A stretch of DNA of 12,009 bases from Clostridia bacterium (lineage in GTDB: Bacteria; Bacillota; Clostridia; Christensenellales; Borkfalkiaceae): contig JAIDFD010000141.1 of the NCBI GenBank assembly GCA_029054485.1, forward strand, positions 1 through 12,009, given 5' to 3'. The notes below the pieces were generated by a model that saw only the letters and a program-made list of their open reading frames with translations, did no database searches and was not told where the DNA came from. The number at the start of each line of letters is the position of its first letter. Position 1 is the first letter of the stretch. The translations under genes were made by a program, and so were the position numbers. Below are positions 1 through 6,958 of this stretch, one piece after another.

Positions 1-20
1 GTGTCGCGCGGGCGGCTTTA
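1..20 (-). terminator. Probable terminator of the ABC-transporter operon, cut by the window edge
   Basis: Reading on the minus strand past the ABC-transporter stop, an A/T-rich stretch is followed by AAAGCCGCCCGCGCG. This is almost the same as the first arm of the complete terminator after pckG (3322-3335). The second arm would lie outside the window, so the hairpin itself cannot be confirmed. Confidence 0.45.
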
Positions 21-36
21 AAAAATACGTTTAAAA

Positions 37-1779
37 TCACAAATTTTTAAACTGGTATTCGTACAGTTCTTTGTAAAGACCGTTCTGCTTTATAAGCTCT
101 TCGTGGGTGCCGCGCTCTTCCACGCCGCCGGACGTGATTACGATAATTTCGTCCGCGTTTTTCACGGTGGAAAGACGGTGCGCGACTACGAGGGTAGTTC
201 TGCCCTCGGACAGTTTGCCCAACGCCTCTTGTATAAGCATTTCAGTTGCGTTATCCAGCGCGGAAGTCGCCTCGTCCAAAATGAGAATGGGCGGATTTTT
301 CAAAAATGCGCGCGCGATAGCAATCCTCTGTTTTTGCCCGCCCGAAAGTTTTACGCCCCGCTCGCCCGTGGTCGTGTCGTAACCCTCGGGGAGTTTTTCG
401 ATATAATCGTGAATATTCGCCTTTTTAGCCGCCTCAATAATTTCCCCTTCGGTCGCGTCGAAATTTCCGAACGCGATATTTTCGCGTATCGTGCCGTTAA
501 AAAGAAAGACGTCCTGCTGGACTATGCCTATATTCTTTCTCAGCGACTGCCTGTCAAGGGTGCGTACGTCGTAACCGTCCACCGTGATTTCGCCGCCGTC
601 GATTTCGTAAAAGCGGGGTATAAGGTGGCAGATAGTGGTCTTGCCGCCGCCGCTCGGACCGACCAGCGCAATGGTTTTGCCCGCGGGAATTTTCATTGAA
701 AAGTTTTCAATAACCTTTGCCGCGCCGTCCTCTTTTTTGTAGCCGAAGGTTACGTTTTTAAACTCGATGTCGCCGCTCAGCTTTTCTATCTTTACCGCGT
801 TTTCACATTCCTCTTCGGGCGGGATATCCATAATCTCGCAAAACCGCTTAAAGCCCGTGGTGCCTTCCTGAATCTGGTCGTAAATAGTGGTCAGTGTTCT
901 GACGGGAGTGATAAGAGTGGTGATATACAGCACGAACGCGAAAAACTCGCCCGTATCGATTTTTCCGTAGTAGAAAAACAACCCGCCAGCGAGCAGTACC
1001 GCAAAATACAAAAAGTCCATAAAAAAGTTCATTGAGGAGTGGAACTCGCCCATAACCTTGTACTGCTTGCTCTTTGCCGAAACAAAATCCCTGTTGCCCT
1101 TTTCGAATTTTTCTCGCTCGTGTTCGGACGCGGTGTACGCGCGCGACACGCGCACGCCGGATATCGCGCTCTCTATATCCGCGTTAATTTCACCCTGCAC
1201 CACGCGCACGCGCTTGTAGACGTTGCGCATACGCCGTCTTATCAGAAGGGCAAAAATTACGATAAGCGGAATACACGCAAACACAATGAGTGCAAGATAT
1301 ACGTTGATGAACGACAAAAGGATGAACGCGCCGACTATGGTTATCAGCGACAGAAAAACGTCCTCGGGTCCGTGGTGGGCGAGTTCGGAAATTTCGAATA
1401 AGTCGTTTGTCATACGGCTCATAATAACGCCCGTCTTGTTATCGTCGAAGTACGAAAAAGGCAGCTTTTGCAGGTGGCGGAAAAGTTCGCTGCGCATATC
1501 CGCCTGTATTCTTACGCCTACGACGTGTCCCCAGTATTGCAGAAAATAGTTGAGCCCAGCCTTGATGACGTACAGTGCGAGCAGTACGCCCGCGCCCGCC
1601 AAAAGCAGATATAAAAGACGGTTGGGAACGTAGTCGTTGATTATTTGTTTGGTGAGGTAGGGATATGCGAGGTTGAACACCGAAATCACGAATGCACAGC
1701 ACATATCCAGCGCAAACAGTTTTGAATGCGGTTTATAGTAGCGGACGAACCGCCTTAAAAGTCCTTTTTTCTTTTCCAT
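37..1779 (-). CDS. ABC transporter, fused transmembrane and ATPase domains (exporter type)
   Basis: This is a 580-aa half-transporter with the usual exporter layout and length. A membrane domain (about residues 1-320, with hydrophobic stretches near 25-45, 55-75, 140-180 and 255-295) is followed by one ATPase domain. The ATPase motifs are complete: Walker A GPSGGGKTT at 374-382, Q-loop QQD at 421-423, signature LSGGQ at 478-482, Walker B ILILDE at 498-503, D-loop SALD at 506-509 and the switch His in AHRLS at 534. Such proteins normally work as homodimers in the cytoplasmic membrane and export drugs, lipids or peptides; the substrate cannot be told from sequence. The ATG is preceded by AAGGAAAA at good spacing. 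It starts 8 bases after the rsmI stop, so it is the last gene of the trmN6-like/rsmI operon. No partner half-transporter is next to it. Confidence 0.96.
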   Translation of the reverse strand: MEKKKGLLRRFVRYYKPHSKLFALDMCCAFVISVFNLAYPYLTKQIINDYVPNRLLYLLLAGAGVLLALYVIKAGLNYFLQYWGHVVGVRIQADMRSELFRHLQKLPFSYFDDNKTGVIMSRMTNDLFEISELAHHGPEDVFLSLITIVGAFILLSFINVYLALIVFACIPLIVIFALLIRRRMRNVYKRVRVVQGEINADIESAISGVRVSRAYTASEHEREKFEKGNRDFVSAKSKQYKVMGEFHSSMNFFMDFLYFAVLLAGGLFFYYGKIDTGEFFAFVLYITTLITPVRTLTTIYDQIQEGTTGFKRFCEIMDIPPEEECENAVKIEKLSGDIEFKNVTFGYKKEDGAAKVIENFSMKIPAGKTIALVGPSGGGKTTICHLIPRFYEIDGGEITVDGYDVRTLDRQSLRKNIGIVQQDVFLFNGTIRENIAFGNFDATEGEIIEAAKKANIHDYIEKLPEGYDTTTGERGVKLSGGQKQRIAIARAFLKNPPILILDEATSALDNATEMLIQEALGKLSEGRTTLVVAHRLSTVKNADEIIVITSGGVEERGTHEELIKQNGLYKELYEYQFKNL

Positions 1780-1787
1780 ATTTTTCC

Positions 1788-2591
1788 TTATAAGTCAATC
1801 GAAAATTTGTACATCTCGGATTTGGATATTCCCCTGTCTTTTGCGGCTTGCTTTACCGCTTCCTTTTTATCCATTCCCTCGGACATATAGCGGGCTATAT
1901 GCTCTTTTTCGGAGAGCGCGCAGAGGGGATTATCCCCTTGCTTTGCGCCCTCGACCACTAAAACAAACTCGCCGCGCTTTTCACCAGACAGTCCTTGCGA
2001 GAGGTTGAAAGTAATTGCTTCCTCGTGCAGTTTGGTAATCTCGCGTACTGCGCAGGCTTTGCGCTCGCCGAAAACCGAATACATGGCGGATATGTCGCGG
2101 TCAACGTCCTGCGGAGCGGAGTGAAAGCAAAGGGTCATATCTAAATTTTTATACTTTTCGAGTACCGTCTTTTTCTCGCCCGCCTTGTCGGGTAAAAAGC
2201 CGATAAACGCAAATCTTTCCGCGGGCAGTGCCGAAAGTATCAGCGCGGACAAAAACGCGTTTGCGCCGGGGACAACGGTGTATTCTATTCCCGCATTTTT
2301 CAATTCGCCGCACAATATGTTGCCGGGATCGGAAATTACGGGCATGCCCGCGTCCGAAATTACCGCGATATTTTTGCCCTCTTTAGCCGAGGCTATAATT
2401 TTTTCCGCCGCGCTCCGCTCGTTGAATTTATGGCAGGAGAAAAGCGGCTTTTTAATGTCATACGCGCTTAAAAGTTTAAGCGAGTGGCGGGTGTCCTCGC
2501 AGTAAATTTCATCGACTTCCCGTAAGGTTTCCACCGCGCGGAAAGTTATATCTTTCAGATTGCCTATCGGCGTCGCGACCATATATACCAT
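1788..2591 (-). CDS. rsmI: 16S rRNA (cytidine-1402-2'-O)-methyltransferase RsmI
   Basis: RsmI is a SAM-dependent enzyme that methylates the ribose 2'-O of C1402 in the decoding centre of 16S rRNA. The 267-aa protein is slightly short for the family but carries its hallmarks. These are VATPIGNLKD at residues 5-14, CEDTR at 31-35, the SDAG...SDPG motif at 79-90, VPGANAFLSAL at 107-117 and GEFVLVVEG at 207-215. The C-terminal segment (about 225-267) keeps the family's small helical tail with its KKEAVKQAAKDRGISKSEMY pattern. The start at 2591 has GAGGA about seven bases upstream, lying inside the end of the preceding methyltransferase gene. Only three bases separate the two genes. The pairing of a TrmN6-like gene with rsmI is conserved in Firmicutes (yabB...yabC in Bacillus subtilis). 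Confidence 0.96.
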   Translation of the reverse strand: MVYMVATPIGNLKDITFRAVETLREVDEIYCEDTRHSLKLLSAYDIKKPLFSCHKFNERSAAEKIIASAKEGKNIAVISDAGMPVISDPGNILCGELKNAGIEYTVVPGANAFLSALILSALPAERFAFIGFLPDKAGEKKTVLEKYKNLDMTLCFHSAPQDVDRDISAMYSVFGERKACAVREITKLHEEAITFNLSQGLSGEKRGEFVLVVEGAKQGDNPLCALSEKEHIARYMSEGMDKKEAVKQAAKDRGISKSEMYKFSIDL

Positions 2592-2594
2592 AGT

Positions 2595-3275
2595 TTAGTC
2601 CTCTTTTTTGTTTATAACCGTATTTAAAATTTCGGTTGCGGGCTTGCCGCCCTTGACCGCTTCAACCATAACGAGATAGGGAGTTGCGCCCTCTTTTCCC
2701 GCAACGAATTGAAGTCTTTTCACTTCCAGATTTTTTGCCTTTAAGGTGTAAATAAGTTCAGCCGTTCTGTCCGCGCGGTTTATGATTGCAAGCCGACCGC
2801 CGAATTTGAGTTTGCGGAAAGCGGCTTCCGCGATTTCGGGCAGGGATAAGGTTATCTCTTTGCGGCACACGGCTTTTTCAAAGCTGGCGTTTTCAAACCC
2901 CGAACGCTCGTAAGGGGGATTACAGAGTATGAGCGAAAATTTATCGTCGAAGCTCTTGGGAATGTCCTGCAATTTGCAGTTTACCACCTCGCAGTCAAAG
3001 CCGTTAAGCTCGGCTGTCCGGCGGGACATATCCGCAAGCGGAGCTTGCATTTCAAACAAAGTAAGACTTTTAATTTTCGGGTTGAGGCATAAAAAGTGGA
3101 AGCCCACAACCCCGCTGCCCGAGCAAAAATCCGCGACAATATCGCCCGCTTTCGCCCGCGCAAACTTCGAAAGCAGAATACTGTCGGAAGTAAATCTGTA
3201 AAGCGCGGTGTTCTGTATTATTTTTTTGTCCTCGTAAAACTCTTCTAAAACTTCGTTCGTGTTAAGGTTATACAT
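2595..3275 (-). CDS. TrmN6/YabB-like tRNA1(Val) A37 N6-methyltransferase family protein
   Basis: This is a 226-aa Rossmann-fold SAM-dependent methyltransferase. The SAM-binding motif VADFCSGSGVVGF lies at residues 48-59, and NPPY at 119-122 is the catalytic signature of N6-adenine or amino-methylating enzymes. The N-terminus (LNTNEVLEEF...KIIQNTALYRFTSDSILL) matches the layout of the YabB/YfiC family, whose E. coli member modifies A37 of tRNA1(Val). The exact target in this organism is inferred. The homologous N-terminus fixes the start at 3275, yet there is no Shine-Dalgarno sequence, and a consensus promoter -10 box ends only seven bases before the ATG. It is the first gene of the operon with rsmI and the ABC transporter. 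The GIY-YIG gene yazA, which sits between the two methyltransferase genes in B. subtilis, is absent. Confidence 0.88.
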   Translation of the reverse strand: MYNLNTNEVLEEFYEDKKIIQNTALYRFTSDSILLSKFARAKAGDIVADFCSGSGVVGFHFLCLNPKIKSLTLFEMQAPLADMSRRTAELNGFDCEVVNCKLQDIPKSFDDKFSLILCNPPYERSGFENASFEKAVCRKEITLSLPEIAEAAFRKLKFGGRLAIINRADRTAELIYTLKAKNLEVKRLQFVAGKEGATPYLVMVEAVKGGKPATEILNTVINKKED

Positions 3276-3282
3276 ACGGTAG

Positions 3283-3311
3283 ATTATACATTAAATTCAC
3301 GCGCAGGTCAA
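3283..3311 (-). promoter_or_regulatory. SigA-type promoter of the trmN6-like/rsmI/ABC operon
   Basis: On the minus strand, TTGACC (3311-3306) and a perfect TATAAT (3288-3283) are separated by exactly 17 bases. The -10 box ends seven bases before the ATG at 3275, which puts the expected transcription start on or next to the start codon. Confidence 0.75.
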
Positions 3312-3321
3312 CCATAAGCGA

Positions 3322-3353
3322 AAGCCGCCCGCGCCAAACGGCGCGGGCGGCTT
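3322..3353 (-). terminator. Intrinsic terminator hairpin after pckG
   Basis: A perfect 14-bp stem (3322-3335 paired with 3340-3353) closes a four-base loop. In the pckG direction it is followed by only a weak T tract (TTTCGCTT). In the opposite direction it is followed by AAATTTTTATT, but no plus-strand gene reads into it. It ends about ten bases before the -35 box of the downstream operon, so it insulates that operon from pckG. Confidence 0.75.
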
Positions 3354-3369
3354 AAATTTTTATTGCTTA

Positions 3370-5310
3370 TTATTTTGTCTTTTTAGCCGCGGGTTTCTTT
3401 GCGGGAGCTTTTTTAGCCGCGGGTTTCTTTGCGGCGGTTTTGGTTGCCGTTGCCTTTTTCGCAGTAGTTTTAGCGGCGGGTTTTTCCGCTTTCTTTTCTA
3501 CCACGCAGTTAGCTTTCAGCGTGTTAAGACATTCCCAAAGCTCTTCGGGTATTCTCGACTGAATGGTTGTGTTGTAGTAATTTTCAATCTCTTCGGCCTC
3601 GGTTGCCCACTTCTCTTTGTCAACGGTAAGAATTTCTTTCAGCGAGTTGATGTCAAACTTCTTGCCCTCGCAGATGTCGTAATCCATTTCGGAAATATCG
3701 ATATCCTCCGCATTGGGAACGTAACCTATAGCGGTTTCCTGCGCATCGACGGGAGTATCGCTGCAACGCTTTAAAATCCATTCCAAAACGCGCATATTGT
3801 CGCCGAAGCCGGGCCACATAAAGTTGCCGTCCTTATCGGTGCGGAACCAGTTTACGTTGAAAATCTTGGGCGGGTTTTTAACCTTTTTGCCCATTTCAAT
3901 CCAGTGAGCGAAATAGTCGCCCATATGATAGCCTGCAAAGGGCTTCATCGCCATGGGGTCGTGGCGGAGAACGCCTACCGCTCCCGCCGCCGCCGCGGTG
4001 GTTTCGGACGACATAGCCGAGCCTATAAATACGCCGTGGTTCCAGTCGCGGGACTGATAAACGAGGGGAGTAGTCGACGCTCTTCTGCCGCCGAAGATAA
4101 TAGCCGAAAGAGGCACGCCCTTCTTCGAATTAAATTCGGGAGATACGCAGGGGCAGTTGACCGCGGGCGCGGTGAAACGCGAGTTGGGATGCGCCGAGCA
4201 GGTGGATTTGTCTTTTTTATCAAACTTTTCGGGATTCCAGGGTTTGCCCGTCCAGTCTATAACGTGTTTGGGCAGTTCCTTTGAAAGTCCTTCCCACCAT
4301 ACCGTCATATCGTCTGTATTGAGCGCAACGTTGGTAAAAATCGTGCCGCGCTTGGTTGACTGCAAAGCATTGTAGTTGGAGTGGTCGTTGGTGCCGGGGG
4401 CTACGCCGAAGAAACCGTTTTCGGGGTTGACCGCCCAGAGCCTGCCGTCCTCACCCACTCTTATCCAGGCGATGTCATCGCCAACGCACTCGATTTTATA
4501 TCCTTTATCAAGGTAGTGCTTGGGAGGAATGAGCATTGCAAGGTTGGTCTTGCCGCAAGCCGAGGGGAACGCCGCCGCAACGTACTTCTTTTCGCCATCG
4601 GGATAGGTTACGCCGAGGATAAGCATATGCTCAGCCATCCAGCCCTCGTTTTTGCCGAGGTAAGAAGCAATTCTCAAAGCGAAGCACTTTTTACCCAAAA
4701 GCACGTTTCCGCCGTAAGCCGAGTTAACCGAAATAATGGTGTTGTCCTCGGGGAAGTGCATTATGTATCTCTTTTCCGCGTCCACATCGCACTTTGCGTG
4801 GAAGCCCTTTATAAAGTCGCCGTTTTTGCCGAGAGCGTCAAGGCAAATCTTGCCGACTCTGGTCATAATATTCATATTGAGAACAACGTAAATGCTGTCG
4901 GTAAGCTCGATACCGATTTTAGCAAACGGCGAGCCGACTACGCCCATCGAATAGGGAATAACGTACATTGTCCTGCCCTTCATAGAGCCGCGCGCGATTT
5001 CGGCGGTAAGCTCGTAAGCCTGTTTGGGGTCCATCCAGTAGTTGACGGGACCCGCGTCCTCTTTGTTTTTGGTGCAGATAAAAGTCCTGTCCTCTACGCG
5101 CGCAACGTCGTTTACCTTGGTGCGGTGCAGGTAGCAGTCGGGCAGTTTGTTTTCATTCAGTTTGATAAGTTCGCCGCTTTTGACAGCCTCTTCTTTGAGA
5201 GCTTTAATCTGGGTTGCACTGCCGTCAATCCAGACGATTTTATCGGGTTGCGCCAAAGCCGCATAACCTTCGACAAACTCAAGTACTTTTTTGTTTTTTG
5301 TTAAAGCCAT
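3370..5310 (-). CDS. pckG: Phosphoenolpyruvate carboxykinase (GTP) with Lys/Ala-rich C-terminal tail
   Basis: This 646-aa enzyme interconverts oxaloacetate and PEP using GTP/GDP, linking the C4-acid and glycolytic/gluconeogenic pools. The GTP-type family is clear from the R-loop region ARVEDRT (70-76), K207 and H228 as likely metal ligands, the cysteine-containing P-loop FPSACGKTN (248-256), VGDDIAW (277-283), and the mobile lid region SETTAAAAGAVG (435-446) followed by HDPMAMKPFAGY. An ATP-type enzyme would lack the ACGKTN cysteine motif. The catalytic part ends near residue 600. Residues 606-646 are an extra tail of 16 Lys, 14 Ala, 6 Thr, 4 Pro and 1 Glu, like a histone H1 or HU tail and not part of the known fold. 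The start at 5310 has AAGGAG ten bases upstream. The open frame continues to 5415, but that ATG lies in the promoter's -35 box. It is transcribed alone from its own promoter. Confidence 0.96.
   Translation of the reverse strand: MALTKNKKVLEFVEGYAALAQPDKIVWIDGSATQIKALKEEAVKSGELIKLNENKLPDCYLHRTKVNDVARVEDRTFICTKNKEDAGPVNYWMDPKQAYELTAEIARGSMKGRTMYVIPYSMGVVGSPFAKIGIELTDSIYVVLNMNIMTRVGKICLDALGKNGDFIKGFHAKCDVDAEKRYIMHFPEDNTIISVNSAYGGNVLLGKKCFALRIASYLGKNEGWMAEHMLILGVTYPDGEKKYVAAAFPSACGKTNLAMLIPPKHYLDKGYKIECVGDDIAWIRVGEDGRLWAVNPENGFFGVAPGTNDHSNYNALQSTKRGTIFTNVALNTDDMTVWWEGLSKELPKHVIDWTGKPWNPEKFDKKDKSTCSAHPNSRFTAPAVNCPCVSPEFNSKKGVPLSAIIFGGRRASTTPLVYQSRDWNHGVFIGSAMSSETTAAAAGAVGVLRHDPMAMKPFAGYHMGDYFAHWIEMGKKVKNPPKIFNVNWFRTDKDGNFMWPGFGDNMRVLEWILKRCSDTPVDAQETAIGYVPNAEDIDISEMDYDICEGKKFDINSLKEILTVDKEKWATEAEEIENYYNTTIQSRIPEELWECLNTLKANCVVEKKAEKPAAKTTAKKATATKTAAKKPAAKKAPAKKPAAKKTK
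3380..3434 (-). repeat. 25-bp tandem direct repeat encoding the pckG Lys/Ala tail
   Basis: Bases 3380-3404 recur exactly at 3410-3434, 30 bases (ten codons) apart. They encode repeated PAAKK-type units at the end of PEP carboxykinase. The copies are identical at the DNA level, which suggests recent duplication or slippage rather than selection on the protein alone. Confidence 0.85.
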
Positions 5311-5361
5311 TTTATAATAACTCCTTGAAAGTTTTTCTGCAAATCGGTTGCCGGTACTGTC

Positions 5362-5374
5362 CTGTTTCAAACAG
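5362..5374. promoter_or_regulatory. 13-bp palindrome just downstream of the pckG promoter, possible operator
   Basis: CTGTTTCAAACAG is a perfect palindrome around a single central base. It starts about 13 bases beyond the pckG -10 box, at the beginning of the transcript. A one-base centre makes an RNA hairpin unlikely, so a dimeric repressor site is the better reading. An extra ACTGT at 5356-5360 repeats one half-site in the same orientation sense as ACAGT at 5371-5375. Confidence 0.4.
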
Positions 5375-5386
5375 TCCGCCTTATAT

Positions 5387-5415
5387 ATTATACAAAAATA
5401 TAAGCCTAAAATCAA
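5387..5415 (-). promoter_or_regulatory. SigA-type promoter of pckG
   Basis: On the minus strand, TTGATT (5415-5410) and a perfect TATAAT (5392-5387) are 17 bases apart. The expected start near 5380 gives a leader of about 70 bases before the pckG ATG at 5310. Confidence 0.65.
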
Positions 5416-5505
5416 TTAAATTTAAGTAAAAACAGCGTGAAAATATAATGCAAAAATATATTGCTTTTTACATAATTTGCGGTTTTTTTCGCGGGGTTAC
5501 CGTAA

Positions 5506-5511
5506 TATAAT
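5506..5511 (+). promoter_or_regulatory. Candidate -10 box for the 303-aa gene
   Basis: A perfect TATAAT lies 39 bases upstream of the ATG at 5551. The position 17 bases further upstream is a run of T with no good -35 match, so this call rests on the -10 box alone. The rest of the divergent gap with pckG is A/T-rich and shows nothing else I can support. Confidence 0.4.
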
Positions 5512-5550
5512 AAATACTATAAAAGGAAATCCACATTTAAGGACACAAAT

Positions 5551-6462
5551 ATGGCGGGATATACCAAAAACATAGCGGTAATACGCGAACTTAAAAACGG
5601 CTTTTCCGCGGACGGCGGAGCATTGACGGGATTAGTGAAAGCGGAAAGATACGGCGCGAAGCTTCGCGCGGAAGTATCGCTTATTAACTTCGCCCCTTTG
5701 ACCGAGGGGCGGTACGTTTCCGCTATTTCGGACGGAACGCATACGCAGATTATCGAAAACGGCTTCTTTGAAGGGTTTTCCGATGTTGACACAAGCGCGG
5801 GTTTTGCCGCGCTCGTATGCTTCGTCAACGGCAACGTTTCGCCCATAGCTTCGGCTGTATGCGGAAATTACCAGTCCGCGGCACTGGGCATAAAAGAAGT
5901 TATAGAGCGGGGTGAAAAACCCGCCGAAATTTTAAAACCGGACGCAAGCGCATTCGACGATGAAGCAATCGCAGAGGAGAATTATTATGAATACGAACAA
6001 ACTGTTGCGGACGGTGGGGCTGTACGCGAAGATAAAACGCAAGAAAAAAAACGGCGCGAACCTGACAAAAATGAGAAGGATTTTACTGACGTCGAAAGTT
6101 ATCGGCGGGCAGACGGGCTCGCCCGCGGAGAGTGTTTCTATCAAAGAATGAAGGGCGAAATCGACAAGCTCCTTTCAACATATCCCGCGGAAGAGACGCT
6201 TGAAAACGTTGTGGAAAATTCGCGCTGGGTGAAAATAAACTACGGCGGCGAAAAGTTTTATGTATTCGGAATTATTTATCAGAAAAGCACGCCGCAGTAT
6301 ATCTGCTACGGCGTGCCCACCAAAACCAACCGCCGCCCTCCCGAAAGTCTGAAAGGTATGGCGTCGTTTATACCCTCGTCCGCAGACGGCGGAAACGAGG
6401 GATTTTGGGTAATGTATCAGGACGCGATGACGGGCGCAAGCGTCAAAATCGAGAGCGTGTAA
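5551..6462 (+). CDS. Conserved clostridial protein of unknown function
   Basis: The 303-aa protein has two conserved-looking parts. The N-terminal part (about 1-128) includes GYTKNIAVIRELKNGFSADG and EVSLINFAPLTEGRY. The C-terminal part (about 195-303) includes YPAEETLENVVENSRWVKI, IIYQKSTPQYICYGVP and GFWVMYQDAMTGASV. A highly charged, probably flexible linker of about 60 residues joins them. There is no signal peptide or membrane segment, so it should be cytoplasmic. From memory, proteins with this layout and the YICYGVP...GYWVMYQD pattern are widespread in Clostridia and annotated as hypothetical; I do not know a function. The ATG has AAGGA seven bases upstream. It diverges from pckG and converges with the DUF378-like gene, with only three bases between the two stop codons and no clear terminator. 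Confidence 0.85.
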   Translation: MAGYTKNIAVIRELKNGFSADGGALTGLVKAERYGAKLRAEVSLINFAPLTEGRYVSAISDGTHTQIIENGFFEGFSDVDTSAGFAALVCFVNGNVSPIASAVCGNYQSAALGIKEVIERGEKPAEILKPDASAFDDEAIAEENYYEYEQTVADGGAVREDKTQEKKRREPDKNEKDFTDVESYRRADGLARGECFYQRMKGEIDKLLSTYPAEETLENVVENSRWVKINYGGEKFYVFGIIYQKSTPQYICYGVPTKTNRRPPESLKGMASFIPSSADGGNEGFWVMYQDAMTGASVKIESV

Positions 6463-6465
6463 ACT

Positions 6466-6675
6466 CTACTTCAACCCCCTGAAAGGCTTGAACGCAAACA
6501 GCGCGTAAATGGTATATATCGCGGCGACGCTGCACACCGCAAGAAAACTGCGGTAGATATGCTCTGTTTTAAAGCACAAAAAAAACAGCAGGTTAAAACC
6601 GCTGAAAGCGTAAACACCGCCGCATATGCCGAGGGTAATTAACATAATAACGCATAAAAGCGAGGTCTGTCTCAT
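6466..6675 (-). CDS. Small DUF378-like membrane protein
   Basis: The 69-aa protein has two hydrophobic helices (about residues 5-34 and 43-62) and ends in a basic tail. Its pattern of a first helix, then FSGFNLLFFL, then an Ile-Tyr-Arg before a second helix resembles DUF378. In that family a conserved GLFGFDLV segment precedes SRIIYxLVGLA. The family's NWG signature is not preserved (ICGGVYAF here), so the assignment is tentative. Function of the family is unknown to me. It begins 13 bases after the 87-aa gene stops and is likely cotranscribed with it. There is no proper Shine-Dalgarno sequence: AGGG sits too close to the ATG, and CATAAT lies six bases upstream of it. Confidence 0.7.
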   Translation of the reverse strand: MRQTSLLCVIMLITLGICGGVYAFSGFNLLFFLCFKTEHIYRSFLAVCSVAAIYTIYALFAFKPFRGLK

Positions 6676-6688
6676 AACCCTATTATGT

Positions 6689-6952
6689 TTATTTGATTGT
6701 TATATTATTCAGTACTAGCTTATCAAAGTCAACGCTCTCCGCAAAGTCGCGCGGAATAAAGCGCACCATAGAAAATTTTGCGTAGTTGAAAATATGGGTC
6801 TTTAAAAGCACGGGGGTTGCAATATCCAGTGCCTCGCATATATCCGCGAGGTAATTGAAAAATTCCCCGTAGGAAAACTTGTCGTCCCGCTCGTAAGTAA
6901 TCTGTTTTATAATTTTTTCGCCCTTTAAGACCTTCGCCCAAATCCTGAACAT
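6689..6952 (-). CDS. Small conserved clostridial protein of unknown function (87 aa)
   Basis: The 87-aa protein begins MFRIWAKVLKGEKIIKQ and contains a YLADICEALDIATPVLL segment, then RFIPRDFAESVDFDKLVL. I recognise this layout from small hypothetical proteins common in Clostridia (an N-terminal F/L-R-I/L-W start, a central ICxELDISxPxWL segment, a C-terminal Ile/Val-Asp-Phe-Asp segment), but know no function. It has no signal peptide or membrane helix. The frame is open upstream to a GTG at 7033 inside the regulator gene, but that start lacks a ribosome binding site and would add residues unlike the family. The ATG at 6952 also lacks a Shine-Dalgarno sequence. A promoter -10 box ends six bases before it, suggesting a leaderless mRNA. 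Confidence 0.8.
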   Translation of the reverse strand: MFRIWAKVLKGEKIIKQITYERDDKFSYGEFFNYLADICEALDIATPVLLKTHIFNYAKFSMVRFIPRDFAESVDFDKLVLNNITIK

Positions 6953-6958
6953 ACTACC

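Noticed and set aside
103..699. 198-aa open frame on the plus strand opposite the ABC transporter
   Set aside because: It lies antisense to the ATPase domain, whose motifs are all intact, and has no recognisable motif or start signal.
4381..5304. 307-aa open frame on the plus strand opposite pckG
   Set aside because: It is a shadow of a clearly functional gene: no ribosome binding site, composition typical of antisense frames, and pckG explains the whole stretch.
5311..5415. Longer pckG start at 5415
   Set aside because: That ATG lies in the -35 box of the pckG promoter, and the added residues do not resemble PEPCK. The ATG at 5310 has AAGGAG ten bases upstream.
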